In this document: positions 24,150 to 31,806 of the stretch, piece after piece
How the letters are laid out: every line of letters starts with the position of its first letter
How positions within the stretch are numbered: position 1 is the first letter of the stretch
Assembly (NCBI GenBank): GCA_903820505.1
Contig: CAIJHQ010000037.1
Location: 1-64,000, forward strand
Source of the DNA: Candidatus Omnitrophota bacterium
Lineage (GTDB): Bacteria; Omnitrophota; Omnitrophia; Omnitrophales; Aquincolibacteriaceae
Length of the DNA stretch: 64,000 nt
Direction: 5' to 3'
Translations under genes and position numbers: made by a program
Notes under the pieces: generated by a model
Told to the model about the DNA's origin: nothing
The model's database searches: none
Seen by the model: only the letters and a program-made list of their open reading frames with translations

Positions 24150-24948
24150 ATTGCATGGCGCAACATTTTCTTTTCTGGGAAATATTCTCGAACTAGAAAC
24201 GAACTCTTTCGGTCTATTCGACCATCTTAAGAAGCATTTTGCGATGCATGTCTCGGAGAAAAGATCAGGCAAAACGGAGAAACTGACACTCATCGCGAAG
24301 CCTCCCTCGACCCAAAAGCTCGGGGGGCTGATAAGGAGATTCACATCAAAGGTCATTTCAGAGTTCTATGGGGAATTTTTGTTATTGCACGGCTCTGCCA
24401 TAGCGAAAGGTGGGAAGGCAAAAATTTTTTTGGGGAGATCCAATTCGGGGAAAACGACCGTAAGTCTTTTTGCGGGAGGGCAGGGTTATGAAATAATGAC
24501 GGATGAGTGGTGCCTGGTGGATAAAAAGAATTTGAAAGTCGTCCCGTTTCAAAGAGGGATGATCGGCGTCAGCCCGTATTCAGTCAAATTTTTAAGGGAA
24601 TCCGGGCTTATGGCAGATAAGAAGTACGCTCCTCTAAGTATCATTAAAAATAGGGAAAGGGCCATACGGTCCGGAGACCTTTCAGCCTCAGGGATCAGGT
24701 TTTCAAAGAAAAGTTACCCGATTGACAAGATCTATATATTTCGGTCGGGTAACGCTCCGGTCGTGAGCTACATTCGTGAGCTTTTTCCGTTTCATGGAAG
24801 GCAGAACTCTGGGGAAATGGCGGGAAATATGAGGTCGTTTTTTTATCTCCTGAGGCGGTGCGGCGTTGAGATTATTCCTTCGCTCGACCTCCGGGATTCC
24901 CAAAAAAGAAAACAGATTTATAAAATGCTGAGGAGTTTACTAAAATGA
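24139..24948 (+). CDS. HprK-fold kinase, likely peptide-modifying
   Basis: The product is 269 residues. LLLHGSAIAKGGKAKIFLGRSNSGKTT contains His84-Gly85 and the P-loop GRSNSGKT (99-106). EIMTDEWCLVD (Asp122, Glu123) matches the acidic motif of the HPr kinase C-terminal domain. The N-terminal HprK regulatory domain is absent, and no ptsH or PTS gene is near, so classical catabolite control is unlikely. HprK homologues are known to phosphorylate the C-terminal Ser of lasso peptides such as paeninodin (ThcoK/PsmK family). Here the adjacent peptide ends in Ser, so the same role is inferred. It overlaps the genes on both sides by 11 and 4 bases, so the set is translationally coupled. Confidence 0.78.
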   Translation: MAGKLHGATFSFLGNILELETNSFGLFDHLKKHFAMHVSEKRSGKTEKLTLIAKPPSTQKLGGLIRRFTSKVISEFYGEFLLLHGSAIAKGGKAKIFLGRSNSGKTTVSLFAGGQGYEIMTDEWCLVDKKNLKVVPFQRGMIGVSPYSVKFLRESGLMADKKYAPLSIIKNRERAIRSGDLSASGIRFSKKSYPIDKIYIFRSGNAPVVSYIRELFPFHGRQNSGEMAGNMRSFFYLLRRCGVEIIPSLDLRDSQKRKQIYKMLRSLLK

Positions 24949-25262
24949 GCGCCCTGAACAGAGTATACAAAAAGGAAAGAGGGGTTATCTGTACAAAATT
25001 AGGGGATGATTTCGTTATTGTTCCCCCGGCCTTTGGAGGAAAAATGGGCCGTCTGTTTTATCTTCGGGGCAGGGTTTCCATAATGATCTGGGAGGCACTG
25101 AACGGTAAAGACGATCTTCAGCGGATTGCGGATAAAATAGCCTGTTCTTTCGATAAAAGCTCGGTGCAGATCGAGAAGGATGTCGTCTCGTTTATTAAAG
25201 ATTTGTGTAAAAAGGGGCTCGTCGAACAATGCGTGGTCCGGAGTTTCAAAAAGCACGTTTGA
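24945..25262 (+). CDS. PqqD-family peptide-recognition protein, copy 1
   Basis: The product is 105 residues. GRLFYLRGRVSIMIWEALNGKDDLQRIADKI and the following helices match PqqD, with the IWEALNG turn and a winged-helix end (VEKDVVSFIKDLCKKGLVEQ-type). PqqD domains (RiPP recognition elements) bind leader peptides and present them to radical SAM enzymes. The start overlaps the kinase stop (ATGA). Its fusion-free state suggests it serves as a shared adaptor for the radical SAM enzyme, the kinase or both. A second copy follows at 25369. Confidence 0.85.
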   Translation: MSALNRVYKKERGVICTKLGDDFVIVPPAFGGKMGRLFYLRGRVSIMIWEALNGKDDLQRIADKIACSFDKSSVQIEKDVVSFIKDLCKKGLVEQCVVRSFKKHV

Positions 25263-25284
25263 GCGGCTACAGTCATTCGCCGCT
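25262..25284 (+). terminator. Weak hairpin after first PqqD gene
   Basis: AGCGGC at 25262-25267 pairs with GCCGCT at 25279-25284 across an 11-base loop, starting at the stop codon. No proper T-run follows (TTGG). It could attenuate transcription ahead of the second PqqD gene, but evidence is weak. Confidence 0.25.
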
Positions 25285-25321
25285 TTGGTAGGTGCTTGCC
25301 GTTTGTAGATGTGGGAGCGTC

Positions 25322-25327
25322 TATAAT
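25322..25327 (+). promoter_or_regulatory. Possible -10 box before second PqqD gene
   Basis: A perfect TATAAT lies 41 bases before the start at 25369. The best -35 candidate, TTGCCG at 25296-25301, is 20 bases away, longer than optimal. If real, the second PqqD gene can be expressed apart from the first. Confidence 0.35.
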
Positions 25328-25368
25328 AAAGACAGCGAAGGGAGCGATCAAAAAGGGAGCGGTCGGAT

Positions 25369-25671
25369 ATGGAAGAAAAAATCAATCTTAATTCGGTTTG
25401 CGTGCACTCCCGGAATGTCGTTGCCCGGGATATACAGGGAGAATTTATCATTGTTCCCGTTACGTCAGGTATTGAAGACCTCGATGACAAGGTATTCACG
25501 CTCAACAGGACGGGCCAGCTCATCTGGGGCGAGTTGGACGGAAAGAAGAGCCTGAAGACCGTGGCGGGGCGTCTAACGTCCCAACTTGCGGCTTCCCGAG
25601 AGGAGATCGAAAAAGATGTTTTGGGACTATCCCGGGAGCTTTTTGAAAGGAAATTACTGGTCGAGGTTTAA
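25369..25671 (+). CDS. PqqD-family peptide-recognition protein, copy 2
   Basis: The product is 100 residues, preceded by an AAAAGGGAG site at 25351-25359. It has the PqqD layout: VVARDIQGEFIIVPV strands, then DDKVFTLNRTGQLIWGELDGKKSLKTVAGRL and a terminal winged-helix segment. It is clearly divergent from the copy at 24945-25262, with different surface residues but the same IW-(G/E)-(A/E)-L-(N/D)-G turn. Two unfused PqqD proteins in one locus suggest two leader-binding steps, perhaps one for the radical SAM enzyme and one for the kinase, or an unseen second precursor. It is the last plus-strand gene of the locus. Confidence 0.85.
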   Translation: MEEKINLNSVCVHSRNVVARDIQGEFIIVPVTSGIEDLDDKVFTLNRTGQLIWGELDGKKSLKTVAGRLTSQLAASREEIEKDVLGLSRELFERKLLVEV

Positions 25672-25735
25672 GAAAGTGGGGCTGAGACCTGTTTTCATTG
25701 TTCTTTCCGCAAGGAAAACAGTTTTGCGACTGAAG

Positions 25736-26689
25736 TTAAGGCAGATAAGCCTGCAGCGACATGCTTTTGATCCAGCTTTCCCATTGAGTCCACGTTTCCC
25801 GCTTGCTTCCGGTAAGTCCGCCATCGATGCGGCTCCAGTTCAGGAAAGTGGCGACCTTTTTCCCCTGGTCCCACTGCTCCGCGATCCCGCGGTCCGGGCT
25901 CCCGTCGGCCGCATAACCGAGAGAAGCGTGATAAGTGAGCCCGGCTTTGGCTTTGTTGCCGACTTGCTTGTATTGCGTCCAGGAAAAGACTTTCGGCTTG
26001 CCGGTATTCAGATGGAATTGGTAGACCATTAATTCCCGGGTGGTTTTTTTGCCCTCGGACTGGCAAGTAATATCAAAAAGCTCCTGTTCTTTGGCCCTCT
26101 GGTCATTCAAATAATTGTAATCCACGCGATGACGGATCGTTTTCTTCGAGAGCAGGTTGTTCCCTTTGTCGTATTCTTCGATCACGGCTTGCTGCTTGAA
26201 TTCGTCTCCCTCATAGGAAAGTTGCGAAAGCACTTTTGCGTGATGGCCGTTCGAATAGATCCGGGAGCAGGAAATCGAGCCGTCGGCGTTGTCGCCGGTT
26301 TGTTTGCACTGTTCGGAAACGAGTACCGCAACCTCATCCGCTTTGATGTCCATGGGCTCCGATGGTAGAACGGCAACGGGGGTCGTACCGGGAACGGCTT
26401 GTGTGACCGAATGCTGCTGTGCCATAATACCTCGGGACGTTGAGGGGCCAGCCATCAGGAAATCAACGGATGTGATCGGGCCTGTCTGGTCCGGTGGGTT
26501 TTTCACGGGCGGTTGTTGAGTTGCCGAAACGGTCGGCATGGGTGTGTCGCCCGTAGCAAGAGTGATCGGTTGTTGATCGGCCGGAGCTGCGGGGATGGCC
26601 AGGAGTAGGAAAATAATGGTTGCAACACCAAACCACTGGATTTGGACTTCAGTGTGTCTTACGGCCTCTATTGCTTTATCGTGTTCCAT
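25736..26689 (-). CDS. Hypothetical exported protein
   Basis: The product is 317 residues. The start at 26689 is preceded by a GAAAGG site at suitable distance. One hydrophobic helix (about 18-36, WFGVATIIFLLLAIPAAP) would anchor or export it. A Pro/Thr/Gln-rich linker follows (about 40-110), then a folded domain with four Cys. That domain ends in aromatic-rich strands (VFSWTQYKQVGNKAK, KRETWTQWESWIKSMSLQ). I do not recognise the family. It stands alone on the minus strand, divergent from the GGDEF-EAL gene across an A+T-rich spacer. A periplasmic role is all that can be said. Confidence 0.6.
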   Translation of the reverse strand: MEHDKAIEAVRHTEVQIQWFGVATIIFLLLAIPAAPADQQPITLATGDTPMPTVSATQQPPVKNPPDQTGPITSVDFLMAGPSTSRGIMAQQHSVTQAVPGTTPVAVLPSEPMDIKADEVAVLVSEQCKQTGDNADGSISCSRIYSNGHHAKVLSQLSYEGDEFKQQAVIEEYDKGNNLLSKKTIRHRVDYNYLNDQRAKEQELFDITCQSEGKKTTRELMVYQFHLNTGKPKVFSWTQYKQVGNKAKAGLTYHASLGYAADGSPDRGIAEQWDQGKKVATFLNWSRIDGGLTGSKRETWTQWESWIKSMSLQAYLP

Positions 26690-27018
26690 ACGAAACGACC
26701 TTTCATTATCTTTCGCCTAATACTAAATATAACACATACTTTCTAATAATAAAAGTGAACTATTAAAAATAACTGAGCAAATTAACTATAAATATATAGT
26801 GATTTATAGTAATTATAATCAATTGTATCAATAAGTTACACGAACGTTTGTAAATAATGAAAAAATATTTGAATTGAATGTGGGATATTATATGTCTATA
26901 ATTTCACTGATAGGCTTGAATGTTTAATTTTCTATGTTATAATTACATTGAGAGTAAATTGTTATGCGTTTGGACTCAATTGTTATAAGTTGATAATCGA
27001 GATGGAGCAGTAGGAGCT
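26690..27018. promoter_or_regulatory. A+T-rich divergent promoter region
   Basis: About 330 bases of markedly A+T-rich DNA lie between divergent genes, unlike the G+C-rich surroundings. Many TATAAT-like words occur. The best plus-strand promoter is TTGAAT at 26916-26921 with TATAAT at 26938-26943 (16-base spacer, TG at 26935-26936), driving the GGDEF-EAL gene with a leader of about 70 bases. Minus-strand boxes for the exported protein are likely but not unique. The composition could also attract a nucleoid protein. Confidence 0.6.
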
Positions 27019-29190
27019 ATGGAAAATAAAACACAGAAGATACTGGTCATCGAAGATGATCCCAACTATTTCGTCCTTCTGAACGAGCGCTTATCCCAGG
27101 ACCATAGCCTCGGGTTCGAGTTGATTAGAAGCAAGCAAATGCAGTCGGGACTCGAACGGTTGCGGGAAGGGGACATTGATGCCGTCCTTCTGGACCTGAC
27201 GCTCCCGGACAGCCAGGGGTTGCAGAGTTTTTTAACCGTGCACCAGGCTTTCCCCACGGTGGCCGTTATTATTTTGACCGGTTCGGATGATGATGAACTT
27301 GCCTCGCAGGCAATCGCGCAAGGTGCCCAGGACTACTTGCTCAAGGGGAGTTTTGACCGGGACCTTCTGGTCAAGAGCATCCGTTACTCGATCAGTCGTA
27401 ATCAGATTCAGGCTCAGTTGCAGAAGTACTATATCGAGACAGAGGCCTCCAAGCGGGCGTTGCAAGACCGGAGTGAGAGATTTCGCAGTCTTGTGTCGAA
27501 CATTCCTGGGGCGGTTTACCGTTTTACCGTCGGGATCCATGGCGAAGGGATCGTTGAATTTATCAGCGACATGATCCAGGAAGTGACCGGGGAACCCGCC
27601 GAGAGCTTTATGGGGAAAGATCTTTCGCATTATCAGGATCTTATCTTGCCTCAGGACCTCCCGATGGTGAAAGAAGCGTTCTCAAAAGCCGCTGTGCGCG
27701 GGGAGTCCTTCGGGATCGATTACCGTATCCGTCACAGGGGCGGAGATTTCCGGTGGGTTCACGATCAAGGGCGCGGCATGAAGAGCCCAACCGGTAAGAT
27801 CTCTTATGTGGACGGGGTCATTTTTGATATTACGGAGAGGACCAAGGAAAAGGAACGTTTTAACCAGCTGGTTTCCTACGATGCTTTGACGGGCCTCCCG
27901 AACCGCGAGTTGTTCGTAGACCGTTTAAATCAGGTCCTGACCCAGAACCAAAGGAAGAAAGAGAGTTGCGCCGTGCTTGTGCTGGACCTTGACCATTTCA
28001 AGCGTATCAACGATACGCTCGGGCACGTGGTCGGCGACCAGTTGATCAAGGCCGTTTCTGTCAGGATCCTGAAGACCGTTTATAACACCGACACCGTCAC
28101 GCGCATCAGCGGCGGCAATTTCATGGTTCTCTTGCCGAATCTTGGGGAGCATGAGAATGCGGAGAACGCCGAGAACGTGGCGAACAAGATCATGATGGCG
28201 TTCAAGGCGCCGTTCCATATCGATGAACACGAACTTTTCACGACCTGCAGTATCGGGATCGCCATTGCCCCCGGCGACGGCGCCACGAGCGAGGTGCTGA
28301 TGAAGAATGCGGACGCCGCGATGCATCTCTCCAAAGAGCGCGGCAAGGACCGCTACCAGCTCTTTTCTTCGGCGATCACGAATAACAGCTTTGAGAAGCT
28401 GGTGCTTGAGAATAGTTTGCGACGGGCCTTGGAGCGCAAGGAATTCAAGCTCTATTATCAGCCGCAGTTTGATCTGCGGGCGGGGAAGGTGACCGGGGTC
28501 GAAGCGTTGATCCGCTGGCAGCATCCGGAACTGGGATTTGTTCCGCCGATGGAGTTCATTCCGATCGCGGAGGACACGGGATTGATCCATGCCATCGGGG
28601 AGTGGGTACTCCAGACCGCTTGCGAACAGAAAATGGCTTGGAACAAAATGGGTTTTACGGATCTGAAGGTGGCGGTCAATCTTTCCGCGCGCCAATTCCA
28701 CTACGCGAACCTGGTGGATCTCATCACGGGCGTTCTGAAAAAAGTGGGCTTGGATCCGCGGGGCCTGGAACTGGAGCTTACGGAGAGTACCCTTATGGAT
28801 CGCCTCGAGGAGACGAACGCGACGCTCCATAAGCTCAAGGAAGCGGGGATGAGCATCAGCATTGATGACTTTGGGACCGGCTATTCCTCTCTGATGTATT
28901 TGAAGACCTTCCCGATCGACACGATCAAGATCGATAAATCGTTCGTTCAGGACGTCACCACGGACGCGGATGACTCGGCTATCACGCAAGCCATCATTTC
29001 CATGGCGCACAGTCTGAAACTGGATGTGGTCGCCGAGGGAGTGGAGACCCTCCCGCAACTGGAACTTCTCAGGGCCCAGGGTTGCGACATCATCCAGGGC
29101 TACCTTTTCAGTAAGCCCATTCCCGCTGCCGATATTGCGCCGCTTCTGGCAGATGGCGCAGCGAAAAAGGTACTTTCCGGCATGAAGTAA
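27019..29190 (+). CDS. REC-PAS-GGDEF-EAL protein, probable c-di-GMP phosphodiesterase
   Basis: The product is 723 residues. Domains in order: receiver (1-125, phospho-acceptor Asp59 in LLDLTLPDS), a coiled linker, PAS (about 155-275), GGDEF (about 280-445) and EAL (about 455-715). The GGDEF site reads RISGGNF (362-368), lacking the acidic residues, and the I-site Arg is replaced (YNTD), so it is unlikely to make c-di-GMP. The EAL domain keeps EALIRW (Glu495) and DDFGTGYSS (Asp616, Asp617), so hydrolysis is expected. The GGDEF part may bind GTP to tune EAL, as known for CC3396. No cognate histidine kinase is in the window. It may lower the c-di-GMP sensed by the exopolysaccharide operon. Confidence 0.88.
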   Translation: MENKTQKILVIEDDPNYFVLLNERLSQDHSLGFELIRSKQMQSGLERLREGDIDAVLLDLTLPDSQGLQSFLTVHQAFPTVAVIILTGSDDDELASQAIAQGAQDYLLKGSFDRDLLVKSIRYSISRNQIQAQLQKYYIETEASKRALQDRSERFRSLVSNIPGAVYRFTVGIHGEGIVEFISDMIQEVTGEPAESFMGKDLSHYQDLILPQDLPMVKEAFSKAAVRGESFGIDYRIRHRGGDFRWVHDQGRGMKSPTGKISYVDGVIFDITERTKEKERFNQLVSYDALTGLPNRELFVDRLNQVLTQNQRKKESCAVLVLDLDHFKRINDTLGHVVGDQLIKAVSVRILKTVYNTDTVTRISGGNFMVLLPNLGEHENAENAENVANKIMMAFKAPFHIDEHELFTTCSIGIAIAPGDGATSEVLMKNADAAMHLSKERGKDRYQLFSSAITNNSFEKLVLENSLRRALERKEFKLYYQPQFDLRAGKVTGVEALIRWQHPELGFVPPMEFIPIAEDTGLIHAIGEWVLQTACEQKMAWNKMGFTDLKVAVNLSARQFHYANLVDLITGVLKKVGLDPRGLELELTESTLMDRLEETNATLHKLKEAGMSISIDDFGTGYSSLMYLKTFPIDTIKIDKSFVQDVTTDADDSAITQAIISMAHSLKLDVVAEGVETLPQLELLRAQGCDIIQGYLFSKPIPAADIAPLLADGAAKKVLSGMK

Positions 29191-29412
29191 TCCGGCTTTC
29201 CCGGGGAGAACCGACAGGGCTGTCCTTCTTCTTTCCTACGATGAATCTTTTTCTTAAGCCGTAGCGTTTTCTCTCCGATACTGTCAATGCACGGCCGGAA
29301 GCGGCCGCGTTGGTCCCTCATGGATGTGGCAGAACGCCGGGTGTACAACAAAAATCCAGGTCAACGGATGTTTTTAATGCCGGGGGCCGCGGTGAAAACC
29401 GCGGCGAAGAAC
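29191..29412. other. Intergenic region
   Basis: Three overlapping open frames cross this region and its downstream neighbour, but none has a ribosome site here. I see no promoter or terminator that I would assign. Confidence 0.3.
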
Positions 29413-29679
29413 ATGGCAACATTGTCGGCAAGCCTTCCTTTTCGTTGCTTCTTGGTTTTCCTGCTTGTGGGCGGCGCGTTCCTCTTTGGCGGGGCGGCTT
29501 TCCCCGCCGGGCCGGTACATTTTTTCCCGTCTTCGGGACCCGGGAGGTTCTCTCCCGGCGTGAATCCAGGCGGCACGACAGCGCTCCAAGGCACTGCGCC
29601 GGGCTCTCGCTACGGCGCCGTATTGGAAAGGTTCGACGAGATGATGTTCGCCGAACGCGCGGTTTCCACTTCGGTCTAA
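29413..29679 (+). CDS. Small exported hypothetical protein
   Basis: An 88-residue product is predicted from ATG 29413; an in-frame ATG at 29368 would add 15 residues. Neither has a strong ribosome site. The N terminus looks like a signal peptide (FRCFLVFLLVGGAFLFGGAAFPAG), followed by a Pro/Gly/Ser-rich tail and an acidic helix (GAVLERFDEMMFAERAV). Competing frames overlap on both strands, so coding is uncertain. A second small exported protein of different sequence lies at 33093-33401. Confidence 0.4.
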   Translation: MATLSASLPFRCFLVFLLVGGAFLFGGAAFPAGPVHFFPSSGPGRFSPGVNPGGTTALQGTAPGSRYGAVLERFDEMMFAERAVSTSV

Positions 29680-29723
29680 GAAGCACTGGAAAAATGTCTT
29701 AAAAAAGCCATAATGGACGCCCT

Positions 29724-31055
29724 ATGGCTTATGGATTCTTTTGTTCTAACTGCGGGAAATCATTCGAGCTCGACACGCCCACCGTCAAAGAATGCCCTTT
29801 CTGTTACTGGTCGTCGACCGTAAAACGTCAGGATGAAAAAAATTCCGGAAAGAAAAATGGCTTGGCGCCAGTGAGGCCCTCCCGATCGGCAGGTCCCGAC
29901 GGAAAGCAGGGCCTTTTCATCCGGAGCGCGTTCGGTCTTCTCAGGATCATTTTTTTCATGGTGATATTGGCCGGCCTCGCGGCCGCGGGTTTTTGGGGAT
30001 ATCAAAAATGGTCATCGGCCTCTTCTCGGAAGGGGGGGCTTCTCACGATCAAATTTTCCAATACCGAAAAAGATCCTTCGAGATCCGCGCCGGCCGTATC
30101 CGGCGTCGGGGCCCTTTCTCCGGCGGAAAAAGAGGCTCTTTACAAGGAGTTAGACCTTTCCGCGGGCCGTGTCCCGGACGCGTCCGAACAGGAGATCTTG
30201 AACCGGGCGGTCCGGTTTGAGACCGGCTGGGTGGAAAAAGTGCCTTCCGCGAGCTGGACTGCGGAGCAATACACCAAAATGATCGAGGAGCAGGAGCGTT
30301 TTTACAAAATGCCTTTTGCCCGGAGCTACAAGAAAAAGCTCCAGGAGCTTTTCAGGACCAAATACCTCGCGGGGGCCGAAGCCTTCACAAAAGGGGATCT
30401 GCTGGCCGCGCGGGACCTGTGGGTGGAGTCTTTGGCGTTCCCGCTATATTCGGAGGATCTGCTGAAACACCGGGCCGTGGCGCTTACCATGCTCCGTCCT
30501 TTTATCAATGACACCCTGGCCAAGATCGGTGCCATGAACCAGGGTCTCGTGGACAAAGGCAAGCGCGTCCAGGAAGAGGCGCTAAGCGCGGGATATCAGA
30601 AACTCTCCGGCTTGATCGCGCAGAAACAGTGGACCGAAGCCCTTGCGGCCATTGCGTCCCTTACGGCCAGAGTGGCGCAATTACGGGAAAGCTCAAAGCT
30701 CCAGGAGGCGCCGCCGACGTATCCGCCTTCTTTTGGGGGCGTCGACCAGGACATCCAGCGCGCGCTCATGGACCTGATGGCAACGAATCCGGCGTCGTTG
30801 GCGGACCTTCAACCTCTGCAGCAGGACCTGGTCGAGAAAAAGGAAGTTCTCGAAACTTTCACGGAAGATTATATCAACAACGTCATGGCGGCTTACCGGG
30901 ATGCCATGGCGCTTGTCCATGAACAAAAATGGGGCGAAGCGGCGCAGGCGTTCGAGTCCATGTCCGGTCCGCAAAGCCTCCAGGAAGACGCGGCCCGGAA
31001 AGCGGCCATTCTGAAAAAGATCATTCAAGCCTCATCGGTTCCGCTTAAGTCATGA
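29724..31055 (+). CDS. Zinc-ribbon membrane protein of unknown function
   Basis: The product is 443 residues. The N terminus holds a zinc ribbon (C7, C10, C24, C27; FFCSNCGKSFEL and KECPFCYW). One membrane helix follows (about 70-93). The C-terminal region is long, mostly helical and predicted periplasmic, with repeat-like segments (ARDLWVESLAFPLYSEDLL and KWGEAAQAFESMSGPQSLQ) resembling TPR-type helices. A cytoplasmic ribbon joined through a helix to an extracytoplasmic helical domain is seen in several uncharacterised bacterial proteins. It stands upstream of a receiver-like gene and a 95-residue gene, possibly one unit. Confidence 0.65.
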   Translation: MAYGFFCSNCGKSFELDTPTVKECPFCYWSSTVKRQDEKNSGKKNGLAPVRPSRSAGPDGKQGLFIRSAFGLLRIIFFMVILAGLAAAGFWGYQKWSSASSRKGGLLTIKFSNTEKDPSRSAPAVSGVGALSPAEKEALYKELDLSAGRVPDASEQEILNRAVRFETGWVEKVPSASWTAEQYTKMIEEQERFYKMPFARSYKKKLQELFRTKYLAGAEAFTKGDLLAARDLWVESLAFPLYSEDLLKHRAVALTMLRPFINDTLAKIGAMNQGLVDKGKRVQEEALSAGYQKLSGLIAQKQWTEALAAIASLTARVAQLRESSKLQEAPPTYPPSFGGVDQDIQRALMDLMATNPASLADLQPLQQDLVEKKEVLETFTEDYINNVMAAYRDAMALVHEQKWGEAAQAFESMSGPQSLQEDAARKAAILKKIIQASSVPLKS

Positions 31056-31091
31056 TACCGGGGGCGCGGGTGTTGAGCAGAGGAGAACATT

Positions 31092-31493
31092 ATGGACCGT
31101 GAGGTGTTGGGGCGCGGGCCGGTAAAGGCAAGGCGGGGCTTGTATGCGTTGGTGCGGGATATGGCCGCGGCCTCCAGGATCGTCAAAAGCGCCGGCGCGC
31201 TTCATGTTGCAGCGCAGAATTTTGACAGGGCGCAAACGCTTCTCGATCACGCCAGGAAGGAAAAACCCTGTCTGGTGATCGTCGATCTCGAAACTTGTGA
31301 AGTGGAGGCATTTCAGGTGCTCAAAGAGTTGCGTGAAAGTGCCGATTTAAAGGGGGTGCCTGTGGTGGGAGTTGTGACCCAGGCGAAGTCGATGCTAAAA
31401 CCGGAAGCCGAAAAGGCCGGATGCCTGCGGGTCTATCTTAAGACAGAATTCGGCAGGGTGCTTCCGGACTTGATTGCGAGGTATGCGGTATGA
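31092..31493 (+). CDS. Receiver-like single-domain protein
   Basis: The product is 133 residues, with GAGGAG at 31079-31084 ahead of the ATG. The fold of alternating strands and helices resembles a CheY-like receiver: LVIVDLET carries the Asp at the phospho-acceptor position, VPVVGVVTQ corresponds to the strand holding the conserved Thr/Ser, and VYLKTEF carries the conserved Lys. The N-terminal acidic pair is missing (LYALVRDMAAASRI), so phosphorylation may be weak or lost. It overlaps the next gene by 4 bases, suggesting a shared function with that unknown protein. Confidence 0.6.
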   Translation: MDREVLGRGPVKARRGLYALVRDMAAASRIVKSAGALHVAAQNFDRAQTLLDHARKEKPCLVIVDLETCEVEAFQVLKELRESADLKGVPVVGVVTQAKSMLKPEAEKAGCLRVYLKTEFGRVLPDLIARYAV

Positions 31494-31777
31494 TCTTTCA
31501 TGTGGGGACCGATCTTCCGAAGGCGGAAAACAGGGAGATGGATTGCGCATCTCCGGCGCTGACTTCGGAGGAAGCGCGTATCATCAAAAATCAGATCCGC
31601 AAGAACAGGGTCTTGATCAACGATCACATCCGGAGGATCGACCTGTTCGTGAATCAGGAGCGCTATCCCCAGCACGTTGATTTCGTCGTGAAGATCCGCG
31701 AGCGGCTGTTCCTTTTGATGGATGAGAACGATACTTTCCGGAAAGTCCTCTGGAAGCACGTCCAGCACGAATTTTAA
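31490..31777 (+). CDS. Hypothetical 95-residue helical protein
   Basis: The start overlaps the stop of the receiver-like gene (ATGA), and glgC begins 30 bases later. The product is charged and mainly helical (EEARIIKNQIRKNRVLINDHIRRIDLFVNQ), ending KVLWKHVQHEF. I see no signal peptide, membrane helix or known motif. Coupling to the receiver-like gene suggests a partner protein. The family is not recognised. Confidence 0.6.
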   Translation: MIFHVGTDLPKAENREMDCASPALTSEEARIIKNQIRKNRVLINDHIRRIDLFVNQERYPQHVDFVVKIRERLFLLMDENDTFRKVLWKHVQHEF

Positions 31778-31806
31778 TAAAAGACAGATCAACATATGAG
31801 GGACTT

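Noticed and set aside
24139-24948. HprK-like protein considered as the classical HPr kinase of carbon catabolite control.
   Set aside because: The N-terminal HprK domain and any ptsH or PTS gene are absent, and it is coupled to radical SAM and PqqD genes.
27019-29190. GGDEF domain considered as an active diguanylate cyclase.
   Set aside because: The site reads SGGNF, lacking the acidic residues needed for metal and GTP catalysis.
29287-29702. Overlapping open frames around the small exported protein considered as two separate genes.
   Set aside because: Only the frame ending at 29679 has a signal-peptide-like start; the others are Arg/Pro-rich and lack ribosome sites.
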